A DNA stretch of 53,700 nt. It comes from Lachnospiraceae bacterium. GTDB lineage: Bacteria > Bacillota > Clostridia > Lachnospirales > Lachnospiraceae. The stretch lies in assembly GCA_017444015.1 (NCBI GenBank), contig JAFSXN010000043.1, forward strand, positions 1 to 53,700, in the 5' to 3' direction. The notes beneath the pieces were generated by a model. It saw only the letters and a program-made list of their open reading frames with translations. It did no database searches and was not told where the DNA came from. The position numbers were made by a program, and so were the translations under genes. Shown in pieces: positions 39,865 through 49,254 of the stretch (its first letter is position 1; each line of letters starts with the position of its first letter).

Positions 39865-40917
39865 ATGATTAAGGCGGGGATCATCGGAGCAACAGGGTAC
39901 GCGGGAGAGGAGCTTGTACGGCTCTTACTTGCCCATAAGGAAACGGAGATCGTCTGGTACGGCTCAAAAAGCTATATCGACCAACGGTTTTGTGATGTCT
40001 ATCGGAATATGTTCAAGCTGGTCCCACAGCGTTGTAAGGACGACGATCTGAAGGCTCTTTCAAAGGAGGCGGATGTCATCTTTACCGCTACGCCCCAGGG
40101 CTATCTTTCTTCGGTTCTGAAGGAGGAGATCCTGTCAAGCTGTAAGGTGATCGATCTGAGCGCCGATTACCGGATCAAGGACGTAGCTGTCTACGAGGAA
40201 TGGTATAAGATCGAGCATAAATCCCCCCAGTTTATCAAGGAAGCGGTCTACGGGCTCTGCGAGCTGAACAGAAAGCAGGTAAAGACTGCCAGACTGATCG
40301 CCAACCCGGGCTGCTATACAACCTGCTCGATCCTTTCGATCTATCCTTTATTAAAGGAAGGACTGATCGAAAAGGATTCGATCATTATCGACGCGAAATC
40401 CGGTGTTTCCGGGGCTGGGCGAGGCGCGAAGGTCAACAATCTCTACTGTGAGGTCAACGAAAATATCAAAGCCTACGGCGTTCTGACCCACAGGCATACG
40501 CCGGAGATCGAAGAGCAGCTTTCCTATGCGGCAGGAGAACCCCTCCGGCTGATTTTTACGCCGCATCTTACCCCGATGAACCGGGGGATCTTAGTCACCG
40601 CCTACGCGAGCCTGAAAGCAAAGGATGGCAGGCTGCCTTCGGAGGAGGATATCCGAAAGGCCTATCAGAAATACTACGCGGAGGAATATTTTATCCGTAT
40701 CCTCGATCCGGGAGTCTGTCCGGAAACAAGGTGGGTTTTGGGCAGTAATTTCTTTGATGTGAATGCGAAGGTCGATACAAGGACCGGCAGAGTCGTTATG
40801 ATGGGGGCGCTTGACAATCTGGTGAAGGGCGCGGCCGGTCAGGCGGTCCAGAATATGAATCTGCTGTTTGGATTGAAGGAGACAGAGGGATTGACGATGA
40901 TCCCGATGTTTCCGTAA
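39865..40917 (+). CDS. argC: N-acetyl-gamma-glutamyl-phosphate reductase
   Basis: A 350-residue NADPH enzyme, third step of arginine synthesis. The Rossmann motif IIGATGYAGEELVRLL starts the protein, the catalytic Cys150 lies in NPGCYTTCS, and GVSGAGRGAKV, HRHTPEIEEQL and VDTRTGRVVMMGALDNLVKG match the family. AAGGAAGG precedes the ATG. First gene of argC-GNAT-argJ-argB-argD, with small gaps. Confidence 0.96.
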   Translation: MIKAGIIGATGYAGEELVRLLLAHKETEIVWYGSKSYIDQRFCDVYRNMFKLVPQRCKDDDLKALSKEADVIFTATPQGYLSSVLKEEILSSCKVIDLSADYRIKDVAVYEEWYKIEHKSPQFIKEAVYGLCELNRKQVKTARLIANPGCYTTCSILSIYPLLKEGLIEKDSIIIDAKSGVSGAGRGAKVNNLYCEVNENIKAYGVLTHRHTPEIEEQLSYAAGEPLRLIFTPHLTPMNRGILVTAYASLKAKDGRLPSEEDIRKAYQKYYAEEYFIRILDPGVCPETRWVLGSNFFDVNAKVDTRTGRVVMMGALDNLVKGAAGQAVQNMNLLFGLKETEGLTMIPMFP

Positions 40918-40926
40918 GGGGGAAGT

Positions 40927-41400
40927 ATGTCGGAGATTCTGATCCGCCCTATGACGGCGGAGGATTACAGTAAGGTAAGCAAGCTTTGGCATTCGATAAA
41001 TGGCTTTGCGATTCGAAGCCTCGATGATTCAAGGGAGGGCGTAGAACGGTTCCTTCAAAGGAATCCGGGTTTAAGCGTCGTTGCGGAGACTGGGAGCGAA
41101 TCTTCCCAAAACCGAAGGATCGTCGGATCGATCCTGTGCGGTCACGACGGAAGAAGAGGCTGTCTGTATCATGTCTGTGTCCATCCGGATTTTCGAAGGC
41201 AGGGGATCGGAACGAAGATGGTAGTCCTTGCCATGGAGTCTCTGAGGCGGGAGCGGATCAACAAGGTTTCTCTGATCGCGTTTACCAAAAACGATATCGG
41301 AAACGCGTTCTGGCGGCGGATCGGCTGGACCAGGAGAGAGGATCTGAATTACTATGATTTTGTATTGAACGAGGAGAATATCGTTCGATTTAACCAATAG
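40927..41400 (+). CDS. GNAT acetyltransferase within the arg operon
   Basis: A 157-residue single-domain GNAT protein with acetyl-CoA loop HPDFRRQGIGTKMVV and C-terminal NAFWRRIGWTRREDLNYYDF. It sits nine bases after argC (GGGGGAAG site) and 21 before argJ, so it is cotranscribed with arginine genes. Position suggests a role linked to acetylated intermediates, perhaps a short N-acetylglutamate synthase-like enzyme, as described for some bacteria, although ArgJ can already make acetylglutamate. Sequence alone does not set the substrate, and a ribosomal or amino-acid acetyltransferase remains possible. Confidence 0.82.
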   Translation: MSEILIRPMTAEDYSKVSKLWHSINGFAIRSLDDSREGVERFLQRNPGLSVVAETGSESSQNRRIVGSILCGHDGRRGCLYHVCVHPDFRRQGIGTKMVVLAMESLRRERINKVSLIAFTKNDIGNAFWRRIGWTRREDLNYYDFVLNEENIVRFNQ

Positions 41401-41421
41401 AAGCTACAGAGGAGGAAGCAG

Positions 41422-42651
41422 ATGAGCTACAAAAGCATTGAGGGCGGAGTGACCGCGCCTAAGGGTTTTCTGGCAGCAGGCGTTGCCGCTGGGATCAAAT
41501 ACAAGAACCGGCCGGATCTGATGTTGGTTTATTCCGAAGCGCCCTGTATCGTTGCCGGTACCTTTACATCCAATGTCGTAAAGGCGGCTCCGGTCAAATG
41601 GGACCAGAGGATCGTTGCGGCGGGGAAAGAGGTCCGGGCGATCGTTGCCAATTCCGGGATCGCGAACGCCTGTACCGGAGAGGACGGGCTTGAGATCTGC
41701 CGTCAGACTGCCGGATATGCCGCAGAGAAGTTAGGGATTTCGGAGGATGAGGTCCTGATCGGCTCTACCGGTGTGATCGGGATGCAGCTGCCGCTTGAGC
41801 GGATCAAAAGCGGACTCGATCAGCTGGTCCCGGCTCTGGCCGCGACGACAAAGGCGGGCAATGACGCGGAGCGGGCGATCATGACGACGGATACCGTTCC
41901 CAAGGAGGTAGCTGTGGAGCTGACTCTTTCCGGAAAGACAGTAAGGATCGGCGGTATGAGCAAGGGCTCGGGAATGATCCATCCGAATATGTGTACCATG
42001 CTTGCCTATATCACGACCGATGCCAATATTTCGAGAGAACTTTTGGCTGGATTGGTCAAGCAGGATATTGCTGATACCTTCAATATGATCTCGGTGGACG
42101 GCGATACATCGACGAACGATACCTGCCTTGTTCTGGCAAACGGTCTGTCGGAGGGGCCGGTCATAGATCAGAAGAATGAGGATTACGAAGCCTTTAAGGA
42201 AGCGCTGCACTACGTCAACGAAACCCTTGCAAAGAAGATGGCAAAGGACGGAGAGGGCGCGAATGCCCTGTTTGAAGCGAAGGTCCTTAACGCCGGAACG
42301 AAGGAGGAAGCAAGGACGCTTGCCCGTTCCGTTGTTTCCTCTCTTTTATCCAAGGCCGCGATCTTCGGGCACGATGCCAATTTCGGAAGATTTCTCTGCG
42401 CACTGGGCTACGCCGGTGTGGAGTTTGACCCGGAGAGAGTGGACCTTTACTTTGAGAGCCGGGCGGGGAAGTTACTCATCTTTTCCGACGGCAGGCAGGC
42501 GGAATACTCCGAGGAGAGGGCTACGGAGATCTTATCCGAGGATGAGGTGACGGTCATCGCCGATATGAAGCAGGGAACGGCAGAGGCCACAGCCTGGGGT
42601 TGTGACCTGAGCTATGAGTATGTTAAAATTAATGCGGATTACCGCAGCTAG
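41422..42651 (+). CDS. argJ: Bifunctional ornithine acetyltransferase / N-acetylglutamate synthase
   Basis: A 409-residue enzyme recycling the acetyl group from acetylornithine to glutamate. It is made as a precursor that cleaves itself before the nucleophile Thr in [17 protein letters not shown]; the residue before the Thr is Cys where Ala is most common. Other signatures: [41 protein letters not shown] and [22 protein letters not shown] precedes the ATG. The argB start follows closely. Confidence 0.96.
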   Translation: MSYKSIEGGVTAPKGFLAAGVAAGIKYKNRPDLMLVYSEAPCIVAGTFTSNVVKAAPVKWDQRIVAAGKEVRAIVANSGIANACTGEDGLEICRQTAGYAAEKLGISEDEVLIGSTGVIGMQLPLERIKSGLDQLVPALAATTKAGNDAERAIMTTDTVPKEVAVELTLSGKTVRIGGMSKGSGMIHPNMCTMLAYITTDANISRELLAGLVKQDIADTFNMISVDGDTSTNDTCLVLANGLSEGPVIDQKNEDYEAFKEALHYVNETLAKKMAKDGEGANALFEAKVLNAGTKEEARTLARSVVSSLLSKAAIFGHDANFGRFLCALGYAGVEFDPERVDLYFESRAGKLLIFSDGRQAEYSEERATEILSEDEVTVIADMKQGTAEATAWGCDLSYEYVKINADYRS

Positions 42652-42667
42652 GAAGAGAGGAATACCA

Positions 42668-43573
42668 TTGGACGAAGAATTAAAGGACAGATTTGATCTG
42701 GATAAGATTTATAACAAGGCGGAGGTGCTGATCGAGGCGCTTCCCTATATCCGGGAATTCAACCGGAAGGTAATTGTGGTGAAATACGGGGGCTCCGCCA
42801 TGTCGGATACCTCTCTGCAAAAGGACGTGATCAAGGATGTGGCGCTGTTAAAGCTGGTTGGCTTTAAGCCGATCGTCGTCCACGGCGGAGGGAAGGAAAT
42901 CAGCCGCTGGGTAGGAAAAGTAGGAAAAGAGGCGGAATTTGTAAACGGCCTGCGGGTGACAGATGAAGAGACCATGGAGATCGCCGAAATGGTATTAAAT
43001 AAGGTGAATAAGTCATTGGTCGCCATGGTAGAGGAGCTTGGGATCAAGGCAGCAGGCGTTTCCGGGGAGGACGGAGGACTGCTTCGGGTCAAGAAGAGGC
43101 TGTCGGACGGAAAGGATATCGGCTATGTCGGGACGATCACCGACGTAGATACGACGATCCTTAAGGATCTGTTAGAGGCGGATTTTCTGCCGATCGTTGC
43201 TCCGATCGGTTTGGACGGCCGCTTTGATACCTATAATATCAACGCCGACGACGCTGCCTGCGCTATCGCGAAGGCCATGGGCGCAGATAAGCTGGCCTTT
43301 CTGACGGATATCGAGGGAGTCTACCGGAATATGGAGGATCCGTCGACCTTTATCTCCAGGCTTACCGTTTCCGAGGCCAGAGATCTGATCGATATGGGCG
43401 TGATCGGGGGCGGGATGCTGCCCAAGCTGAACAACTGCGTCGACGCTATCGAAAACGGCGTGAACCGGGTCCATATCCTGGACGGGAGGAAGCCCCATGC
43501 ACTGCTGCTTGAGATCTTTACCAAGAGCGGTATCGGAACCATGTTTTTTAAAGAGGACGCAAAGGAAGCATAA
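42668..43573 (+). CDS. argB: Acetylglutamate kinase
   Basis: A 301-residue amino-acid kinase phosphorylating N-acetylglutamate. Signatures: [11 protein letters not shown] (phosphate loop), [47 protein letters not shown] and [10 protein letters not shown], plus [16 protein letters not shown] choose TTG 42668 ([13 protein letters not shown]), 17 bases after the argJ stop with AGAGAGGA before it. The ATG at 42614 would overlap argJ by 38 bases and add 18 atypical residues. The N-terminal helix before the kinase fold is the kind linked to arginine-sensitive hexamers. The stop shares a base with argD (TAATG). Confidence 0.93.
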   Translation: MDEELKDRFDLDKIYNKAEVLIEALPYIREFNRKVIVVKYGGSAMSDTSLQKDVIKDVALLKLVGFKPIVVHGGGKEISRWVGKVGKEAEFVNGLRVTDEETMEIAEMVLNKVNKSLVAMVEELGIKAAGVSGEDGGLLRVKKRLSDGKDIGYVGTITDVDTTILKDLLEADFLPIVAPIGLDGRFDTYNINADDAACAIAKAMGADKLAFLTDIEGVYRNMEDPSTFISRLTVSEARDLIDMGVIGGGMLPKLNNCVDAIENGVNRVHILDGRKPHALLLEIFTKSGIGTMFFKEDAKEA

Positions 43574-44766
43574 TGGATAAGATGAATGAAACGATCCGTG
43601 AGGCCGAGGAGAGCCTCTTACATACCTATAACCGTTTCCCGGTAGTGTTCGATCACGGAGAGGGTGTCCGACTGTATGATACGGAAGGGAAGGAATATCT
43701 GGATTTCTGCGCCGGTATCGCTGTCCATGCCCTGGGCTATGGGAACAGGGAGTACGAGGAGGCGCTGACAGCTCAGTTAAAAAAGCTGACCCATACCTCC
43801 AATTATTATTATAACGAGCCTGCGGTCCGGGCGGCGAAAGCCCTTTTGCGGATCACGGGGCTTAGTAAGGTCTTTTTTACCAACAGCGGCGCCGAGGCGG
43901 TCGAGGGCGCGATCAAGGCGGCAAGGAAATACGCTTACTTGAAGGATCAAAAGACAGACCATGAGATCATTGCGATGGAGCATTCCTTCCACGGCAGGAC
44001 CATGGGCGCGTTAAGCGTCACCGGAAACAGCGCCTACCAGGAGCCCTTTCTGCCTATGATCGGAAATATCCGCTTTGCGGCTTTCAATGATCTAAACAGC
44101 GTGAAAGCCCTGGTAAATGACAGGACCTGTGCCATCATTCTGGAGACGGTCCAGGGAGAGGGCGGGATCGTTCCTGCGACGAAAGAGTTCCTTAGCGGTG
44201 TCCGAGAGCTTTGCGACGAGAAGGGACTGCTTCTGATTCTTGATGAGATCCAGTGCGGTATGGGCCGGAGCGGAGAGATGTTTGCCTATGAGCTCTACGG
44301 GGTCCGGCCGGATATCGTGACCGTCGCCAAGGGGATCGGCTCGGGGATCCCGGTGGGGGCCTTTGTACTCTCAGAGGAGGTGGCAGAGCATTCCCTTAAA
44401 GCGGGAGATCACGGAACGACCTACGGCGGCAATCCGTTTGCGGCCTGCGCTGTGGAAACGGTGATTTCGCAGTTTGAAAAACTGAATCTTACGGAACGGG
44501 TAAAGGAAACCGGAAAATATCTCGGAGAAAGGCTTTCCGAGCTTGTAAAGGAATATGATTTTATTCGGGAGGCCAGAGGGGTCGGCCTGATGTGGGGGTT
44601 AGAGTTTGTTAAGGAAAAGCCGGTTTCCGAGGTCTGTAAGAGGAGCCTTGAAAACGGGCTGGTCTTAGTCTCCGCCGCGAGGAATACGCTTCGTTTCCTT
44701 CCACCCCTGATCGTAACAAAGCAGGATATAGATGAAATGATCGAAAAGCTGAGGAGATCGCTTTGA
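43573..44766 (+). CDS. argD: Acetylornithine aminotransferase
   Basis: A 397-residue class-III PLP aminotransferase making acetylornithine. Signatures: FCAGIAVHALGYGN, FTNSGAEAVEGAIKAARKY, HSFHGRTMGALSVTG, ILDEIQCGMGRSGEMFAYE and the PLP Lys253 in VAKGIGSGIPVGAF, then HGTTYGGNPFAC. Length is normal. Its start overlaps the argB stop by one base and its own stop overlaps the TTG start of the next gene, so the reading frames are tightly coupled. Confidence 0.95.
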   Translation: MDKMNETIREAEESLLHTYNRFPVVFDHGEGVRLYDTEGKEYLDFCAGIAVHALGYGNREYEEALTAQLKKLTHTSNYYYNEPAVRAAKALLRITGLSKVFFTNSGAEAVEGAIKAARKYAYLKDQKTDHEIIAMEHSFHGRTMGALSVTGNSAYQEPFLPMIGNIRFAAFNDLNSVKALVNDRTCAIILETVQGEGGIVPATKEFLSGVRELCDEKGLLLILDEIQCGMGRSGEMFAYELYGVRPDIVTVAKGIGSGIPVGAFVLSEEVAEHSLKAGDHGTTYGGNPFAACAVETVISQFEKLNLTERVKETGKYLGERLSELVKEYDFIREARGVGLMWGLEFVKEKPVSEVCKRSLENGLVLVSAARNTLRFLPPLIVTKQDIDEMIEKLRRSL

Positions 44767-46313
44767 GCAGACGACAAAGGACGGTATCCGCGGTCCTTAT
44801 TCTGGGACTGCTTGCCCTGATTCTTTATACGTCTCTGTTTACAGAGGACGCCCGCTTCCGGACGCTTGCCAAAGAGGAGGTCTACCGAAAGGATGATGAT
44901 TCGCTTTTGCTCTGGTATACCGACGAGAGTCTGACGGATTATCTTGAAACGGAGGCTTTGCTGTTTCAGGGGGAGCACGGGGTCAAGCTGAGGACCAGGC
45001 TGGTATCCGGCGTAGAGCTTTTGGAGCAGATCAATCAGGCTTCGATCTACGAGGGCGAGGAAAGAGACGGAGAGGTTTTAGAGGCACCGGATCTGTATAT
45101 CATTTCCCACGATAATCTGATGAAGGCCTACTATTCGGGGCTTGCGACTCAGATCAACGACGCGGATACAGCCATCATCCCCGCAAATTATCCCAATACC
45201 GCGATCCAGGCGGTGACCTGCGGGGGAAATGCCGTAGCCTATCCCTTCTATTATGAAACCAATTTCCTTCTCTATAATAAGACCTTTATGGCCAATATCG
45301 CCAAGCAGAAGCTCGAGGATGAAACGGTCTATATGGAGAGCCTTGCGGACGAGGAGGTCCCGCCGGAGGAGGAAACAGTGGCGGAGATCGCGGAGGTCTC
45401 CGAGGAAGAGGTACAGGAGGCGGTGGACGCTTTGGCAGCTGAGGAGGATCAGGATCCCATGGGGGAGGAGAGCGCGACCTCGGATCCTGCGGTCTTAGAG
45501 CGGCTTTCGACCATGATCCCCTCGACGATCACGGATATCACGACCTTTGCGAACAACTACGAAGCTCCGGATACGGTCGAGGCGGTCTTTAAATGGGACA
45601 TTACCGATGTCTTCTATAATTATTTCTTTGTAGGGAACTATATGGATGTCGGCGGGCTGAACGGAGATGACAATACGATCTTAAACGTATATAATCAGCA
45701 GGCGGTCGACTGTATGAAGGTCTATCAGGCCATGAACCAGTTCTTTTCCATCGACCAGGCGGATGTCTCCTACGACGCGATCCTCAACGAGTTTATTCAG
45801 GGAAAGCTGGTTTTTACCGTAGCGACGACGGATGCCATCGCGAAAATGGAGCAGGCGAAGGCCGAGGGAGAGTTTACCTATGATTATGGGGTCGCGATGC
45901 TGCCGGATGTCAGCACGATCCTGAAATCCCGAGGAATGTCGGTGACCAATTCCATCGCGGTCAACGGCTATTCCGATCAGAAGGAGTTAGCGACCGTCAT
46001 TGCGCATTATCTTGCTTATACCAAGGCGGATAATCTGTATAAGAAGGCAGGAAAGATCCCCTGCAGGAAGTATATCTCCTTTGACAATGACGAAATCGCA
46101 AATGTGTTTGAAGAATATGAGAAGTCGGTTCCGCTGCCGAAGATGGTCGAGGCGACGGATTACTGGGTCCAGCTTGAGATCGCCTTCGGGCGGGTCTGGA
46201 ACGGCGAGGATCCGGATATTGTATTAGCGGAGCTTGCGGATATTATCGGAAGTCAGATAGACGAGCTGGATTATCACGTTCCGGTTCAGGAGCAGGTTAC
46301 AGTGGGGTTATGA
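44763..46313 (+). CDS. Membrane-anchored extracellular solute-binding protein (family 1 type)
   Basis: A 516-residue protein with an N-terminal anchor helix (about 7-25, no Cys lipobox) and the fold pattern of family-1 solute-binding proteins (LLLWYTDESLTDYLETEALLF, AYPFYYETNFLLYNK, KLVFTVATTDAIAKMEQA, and a last part with EIAFGRVWNGEDPD). Between about 185 and 240 it has an acidic insert (EEVPPEEETVAEIAEVSEEE). It starts with TTG overlapping the argD stop, with GAGGAG upstream. No permease or ATPase gene is near, so it is an orphan binding protein. The ligand is unknown; the location suggests, but does not show, a link to arginine metabolism. Confidence 0.78.
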   Translation: MSRRQRTVSAVLILGLLALILYTSLFTEDARFRTLAKEEVYRKDDDSLLLWYTDESLTDYLETEALLFQGEHGVKLRTRLVSGVELLEQINQASIYEGEERDGEVLEAPDLYIISHDNLMKAYYSGLATQINDADTAIIPANYPNTAIQAVTCGGNAVAYPFYYETNFLLYNKTFMANIAKQKLEDETVYMESLADEEVPPEEETVAEIAEVSEEEVQEAVDALAAEEDQDPMGEESATSDPAVLERLSTMIPSTITDITTFANNYEAPDTVEAVFKWDITDVFYNYFFVGNYMDVGGLNGDDNTILNVYNQQAVDCMKVYQAMNQFFSIDQADVSYDAILNEFIQGKLVFTVATTDAIAKMEQAKAEGEFTYDYGVAMLPDVSTILKSRGMSVTNSIAVNGYSDQKELATVIAHYLAYTKADNLYKKAGKIPCRKYISFDNDEIANVFEEYEKSVPLPKMVEATDYWVQLEIAFGRVWNGEDPDIVLAELADIIGSQIDELDYHVPVQEQVTVGL

Positions 46314-46314
46314 T

Positions 46315-47247
46315 ATGAGAGTTTTGGTGATCGGCGGCAGCTATTTCCTGGGCAGGGCGTTTGTGATACAGCTTTTGCAGGATAAGTGGAGTAAGCGCCC
46401 CGGGCAGGTGGAGATCATACTGCTCAACCGGGGGACAAGACCCTCGCCCGATGGTGTAGATAAGGTTTATAAGTTCGACCGGCATAATGCGGAGGGGCTT
46501 TCCCAATGCCGCCTTAAAGGCTCGCATTTTGACGCGGTGGTGGATTTCTGCGCGTATAATTCCGGAGATATCGAGGGTCTGGTAAGCGGCCTTGGGATCA
46601 CCTTTACACAGTATATTTTTATCAGCACCTGTGATGTTTATGAGCGGTTTACGGGAAAAGAGCTGGATGAGGATTCCGCCTTTGAGACCAGGGAGTTTCC
46701 GGGGGAAGAGGGAGCCTATATCACCGGAAAGGTCCATCTGGAGAAAGAGCTTGTTAAGGTCTGCGAAAAGGCAGGAAGCCATTATACATCGATAAGACCC
46801 GCGATGATCTACGGCCCCGGCAACTACGCGCCGAGAGAGGGGATCTATTTCAACTGGATCGCAAAGGCCGGCCAGATCCTGCAGCCCTTTAACGCTACCG
46901 GGTATTTTCAGTTAGTCTATGTGGAGGATGTCGCGAAAGCGATCTTCCTGGTCTGCGGAAACAAAGCCTGTTTCGATAAAGCGTATAATGTCGGAGGGAT
47001 CGAGCTTCAGAGCTACTTTACCTTCCGAAGCGCGCTTCTTCGTGCCGTTCCGGTCAAGTTCCATACCGTCTATATGACGGTGGAGGAGATCGCAAAAAAG
47101 AACATTGACCTTCCGTTTCCGTTACTTGAGGAGGAGAGCGAAACCTATCTCGGAGAGCGGATCGTCGAGCTTGGCCTGGACTATACGGAGCTTTCCCAGG
47201 GGTTGAAAAAAAGCTGGGATTACTTTATTGAGACGGAGGCGCAGTAA
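46315..47247 (+). CDS. NAD-dependent epimerase/dehydratase-like SDR protein
   Basis: A 310-residue extended short-chain dehydrogenase. The nucleotide motif is VLVIGGSYFLGRAF, the catalytic pair is Tyr-x3-Lys in AYITGKVHLEKEL, and RPAMIYGPGNYAPR and VYVEDVAKAI are family-like. It resembles proteins annotated as NAD-dependent epimerases or mRNA-binding SDRs in Clostridia, whose substrates are not known. It starts one base after the stop of the binding-protein gene with only a weak GGGG site, so translational coupling is likely. A terminator follows 23 bases after the stop. Confidence 0.8.
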   Translation: MRVLVIGGSYFLGRAFVIQLLQDKWSKRPGQVEIILLNRGTRPSPDGVDKVYKFDRHNAEGLSQCRLKGSHFDAVVDFCAYNSGDIEGLVSGLGITFTQYIFISTCDVYERFTGKELDEDSAFETREFPGEEGAYITGKVHLEKELVKVCEKAGSHYTSIRPAMIYGPGNYAPREGIYFNWIAKAGQILQPFNATGYFQLVYVEDVAKAIFLVCGNKACFDKAYNVGGIELQSYFTFRSALLRAVPVKFHTVYMTVEEIAKKNIDLPFPLLEEESETYLGERIVELGLDYTELSQGLKKSWDYFIETEAQ

Positions 47248-47270
47248 CTGCTACCAAAGATATATCTCAC

Positions 47271-47300
47271 AACTGTCCGGGTTTTCCGGGCAGTTTCTTT
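47271..47300 (+). terminator. Rho-independent terminator of the argC-SDR operon
   Basis: AACTGTCCGG and CCGGGCAGTT (10-base arms, one G-U pair) with loop GTTTT, followed by TCTTTTTG. It ends the long arg-SDR transcription unit. Confidence 0.85.
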
Positions 47301-47319
47301 TTGTCACACTTTTGTCACA
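47301..47319 (+). promoter_or_regulatory. Tandem direct repeat upstream of htrA
   Basis: TTGTCACA at 47301-47308 and again at 47312-47319, period 11 bases, about 150 bases before the htrA ATG. Two direct repeats one helical turn apart are the usual layout of sites for OmpR-family regulators, and htrA genes in Firmicutes are often under such envelope-stress systems (CssRS in Bacillus subtilis). The rest of the gap is AT-rich and I set no firm promoter. Confidence 0.5.
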
Positions 47320-47458
47320 TTTGCATCATTTTTTCATCAAAAATAAGGCTTACTATCTGTACCATAAGGTGATGGGAGAACAGATAAATCGCGCGAAGAT
47401 GAAATGAAAACAAATATTCCCGTCAGGGATGATAAAAAAGAAAGAGAGGGCAAGTACC

Positions 47459-49087
47459 ATGTATGATCCTTATGAGTATGACAGAGATTATGAAATGAAG
47501 AATGAAGAACAAAAAGAAGAAGCTCCCGTGATGGAGACAGAGGAATCAGATCAGAAGGAAACTTCCTGTTCTGCGGAGCCTTTGCAGTACGGATATGACC
47601 GCTATGAAAAGGCGGAGCAGAAAACAGATAAAAAGGCTGAGAAGAAGGCCGTAAAGAAGGCTAAGACTAAGAAAGCAGGCGGCGGAAGGCTCGGAGTAGC
47701 GATCGCCTGCGGACTGTTATTCGGAGTTTTCGCTGCCTCCGCGTTCCAGGTGACAAATTATTTCGGCAGCAGGCTGGAATCCCGACTGAATACTACGTCA
47801 ACGGTAAGTGCGGTAACGCAGACCCCGGCTCTTTCGGGAAACACCGGAACGGTTAAGGAAGTAAACCGGGTAAACGAAGGGCTGATCAAGACAGCAACCG
47901 AATATAACGGAGAGACACTGAACGTGATCTATGATGTGACCGAGGTAGTTGAAAATGTGATGCCTTCGATCGTATCGATCACAAATAAGGGAGTCCAGGA
48001 AGTCCGGATGATGTACGGCGGAAGTATGCAGTACGAAAGCGAGAGCGCCGGCAGCGGGATCATTCTCGGAGAGAATGACACGGAGCTTCTGATCATGACG
48101 AATAACCATGTCGTCGAGGGCGCAAAGGAGCTTTCGGTAGCCTTTATCGACGAAGAGGTTTATGCGGCGACGGTAAAGGGAACTGCTCCGGATGACGACC
48201 TGGCGGTAATCGCGGTCAAGAAAGAGGATATCAAGGACAGTACGATGGAGAAGATCGCCATTGCGGATATCGGAAATTCCGAGACCTTAAAGCTCGGGCA
48301 GCCCGTTGTAGCCATCGGAAACGCTCTGGGCTACGGCCAGTCGGTAACCGCAGGTATTGTTTCGGCTTTAAACCGTGACGTTACGATTGATAATACCGAA
48401 TACAACCTGATCCAGACAGACGCAGCAATCAACCCCGGAAACAGCGGCGGCGCCCTGTTAAATCTTCAGGGACAGGTCGTCGGAATTAATTCCGCTAAAT
48501 TTGCTTCTGCTCAGGTAGAGGGTATGGGCTTTGCGATCCCGATCTCTGACGCGATGCCGATCTTAGAGCAGCTGATGAACCGTGCCACCAGAGACAAGAT
48601 CGACGAGGATGAACGCGGATATCTCGGAATCGCAAACAATATCGATCTGCCGAAGGACTATGCGGATGCGCTGGGGATCCCGACCGGTGTTTATATCACC
48701 GAGGTCATCAAGGATTCGCCGGCAGAAAAGGCCGGACTGTTAAAGGGCGATGTGCTTAAGAAGTTTGACGGGATCGCCGTTTCCGATATGACGAGCTTAA
48801 AGGAGCAGATGCAGTATTATAAGGCCGGCGAAAAGGTAGAGCTTCTGATCCTTCGGTCGGATGACGGAGAATATAAGGAAAAGACCGTTGAGGTGACCCT
48901 CGGGACCAAGGATGTTCTGGGCGACGACGCGGATACAAGCGATCAGAACTCTGACAGCAAGGATAGCAAGGATAAGGACAAGAAAGAGATCGAGGATTAT
49001 GTAGAGGAGAAAGATAAGGATCAGGACAATCAGCAAAATAAACAATACGAGTTCAGCTTTGATCCTTTCAGCTTTTTCGGGTTCTGA
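47459..49087 (+). CDS. htrA: HtrA/DegP-type serine protease with PDZ domain
   Basis: A 542-residue membrane-anchored quality-control protease. A cytoplasmic Lys/Glu-rich N-terminus (1-75) precedes one helix (about 78-98). The trypsin-like domain has the triad His217 (MTNNHVVEG), Asp247 (DDDLAVIAV) and Ser329 (NPGNSGGALLNL). A PDZ domain follows (about 395-485: GVYITEVIKDSPAEKAGLLKG), then a highly acidic low-complexity tail (DTSDQNSDSKDSKDKDKKEI) and a Phe-rich end. I start at ATG 47459, eight bases after GAGAGGG; a frame start 10 codons earlier has no site. It is a single gene with its own terminator. Confidence 0.94.
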   Translation: MYDPYEYDRDYEMKNEEQKEEAPVMETEESDQKETSCSAEPLQYGYDRYEKAEQKTDKKAEKKAVKKAKTKKAGGGRLGVAIACGLLFGVFAASAFQVTNYFGSRLESRLNTTSTVSAVTQTPALSGNTGTVKEVNRVNEGLIKTATEYNGETLNVIYDVTEVVENVMPSIVSITNKGVQEVRMMYGGSMQYESESAGSGIILGENDTELLIMTNNHVVEGAKELSVAFIDEEVYAATVKGTAPDDDLAVIAVKKEDIKDSTMEKIAIADIGNSETLKLGQPVVAIGNALGYGQSVTAGIVSALNRDVTIDNTEYNLIQTDAAINPGNSGGALLNLQGQVVGINSAKFASAQVEGMGFAIPISDAMPILEQLMNRATRDKIDEDERGYLGIANNIDLPKDYADALGIPTGVYITEVIKDSPAEKAGLLKGDVLKKFDGIAVSDMTSLKEQMQYYKAGEKVELLILRSDDGEYKEKTVEVTLGTKDVLGDDADTSDQNSDSKDSKDKDKKEIEDYVEEKDKDQDNQQNKQYEFSFDPFSFFGF

Positions 49088-49129
49088 GAATAAAATAACA
49101 ACGTTATAATTGAATATTGAATGAGATAA

Positions 49130-49165
49130 CAGGGCTTCCGGATAGATCGGGAGCCCTGATTTTCG
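49130..49165 (+). terminator. Rho-independent terminator of htrA
   Basis: CAGGGCTTCCG and CGGGAGCCCTG (11-base arms, one G-T pair) with loop GATAGAT, followed by ATTTTCG. Confidence 0.88.
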
Positions 49166-49188
49166 TTATTTTGCACAAAGCATTTCGG

Positions 49189-49216
49189 TTGTTTTGTCAA
49201 AAATAAGTGGTAAAAT
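49189..49216 (+). promoter_or_regulatory. Promoter of the comEA-regulator operon
   Basis: TTGTTT (49189-49194), 16 bases, TAAAAT (49211-49216), about 38 bases before the comEA ATG. Confidence 0.5.
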
Positions 49217-49254
49217 AGAGTTGTCCATAGCGGGGTCCAGGAACGGAGCTAAGG

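Noticed and set aside
42614-42667. ATG start for argB overlapping argJ
   Set aside because: The TTG at 42668 has a ribosome binding site and gives the normal ArgB length.
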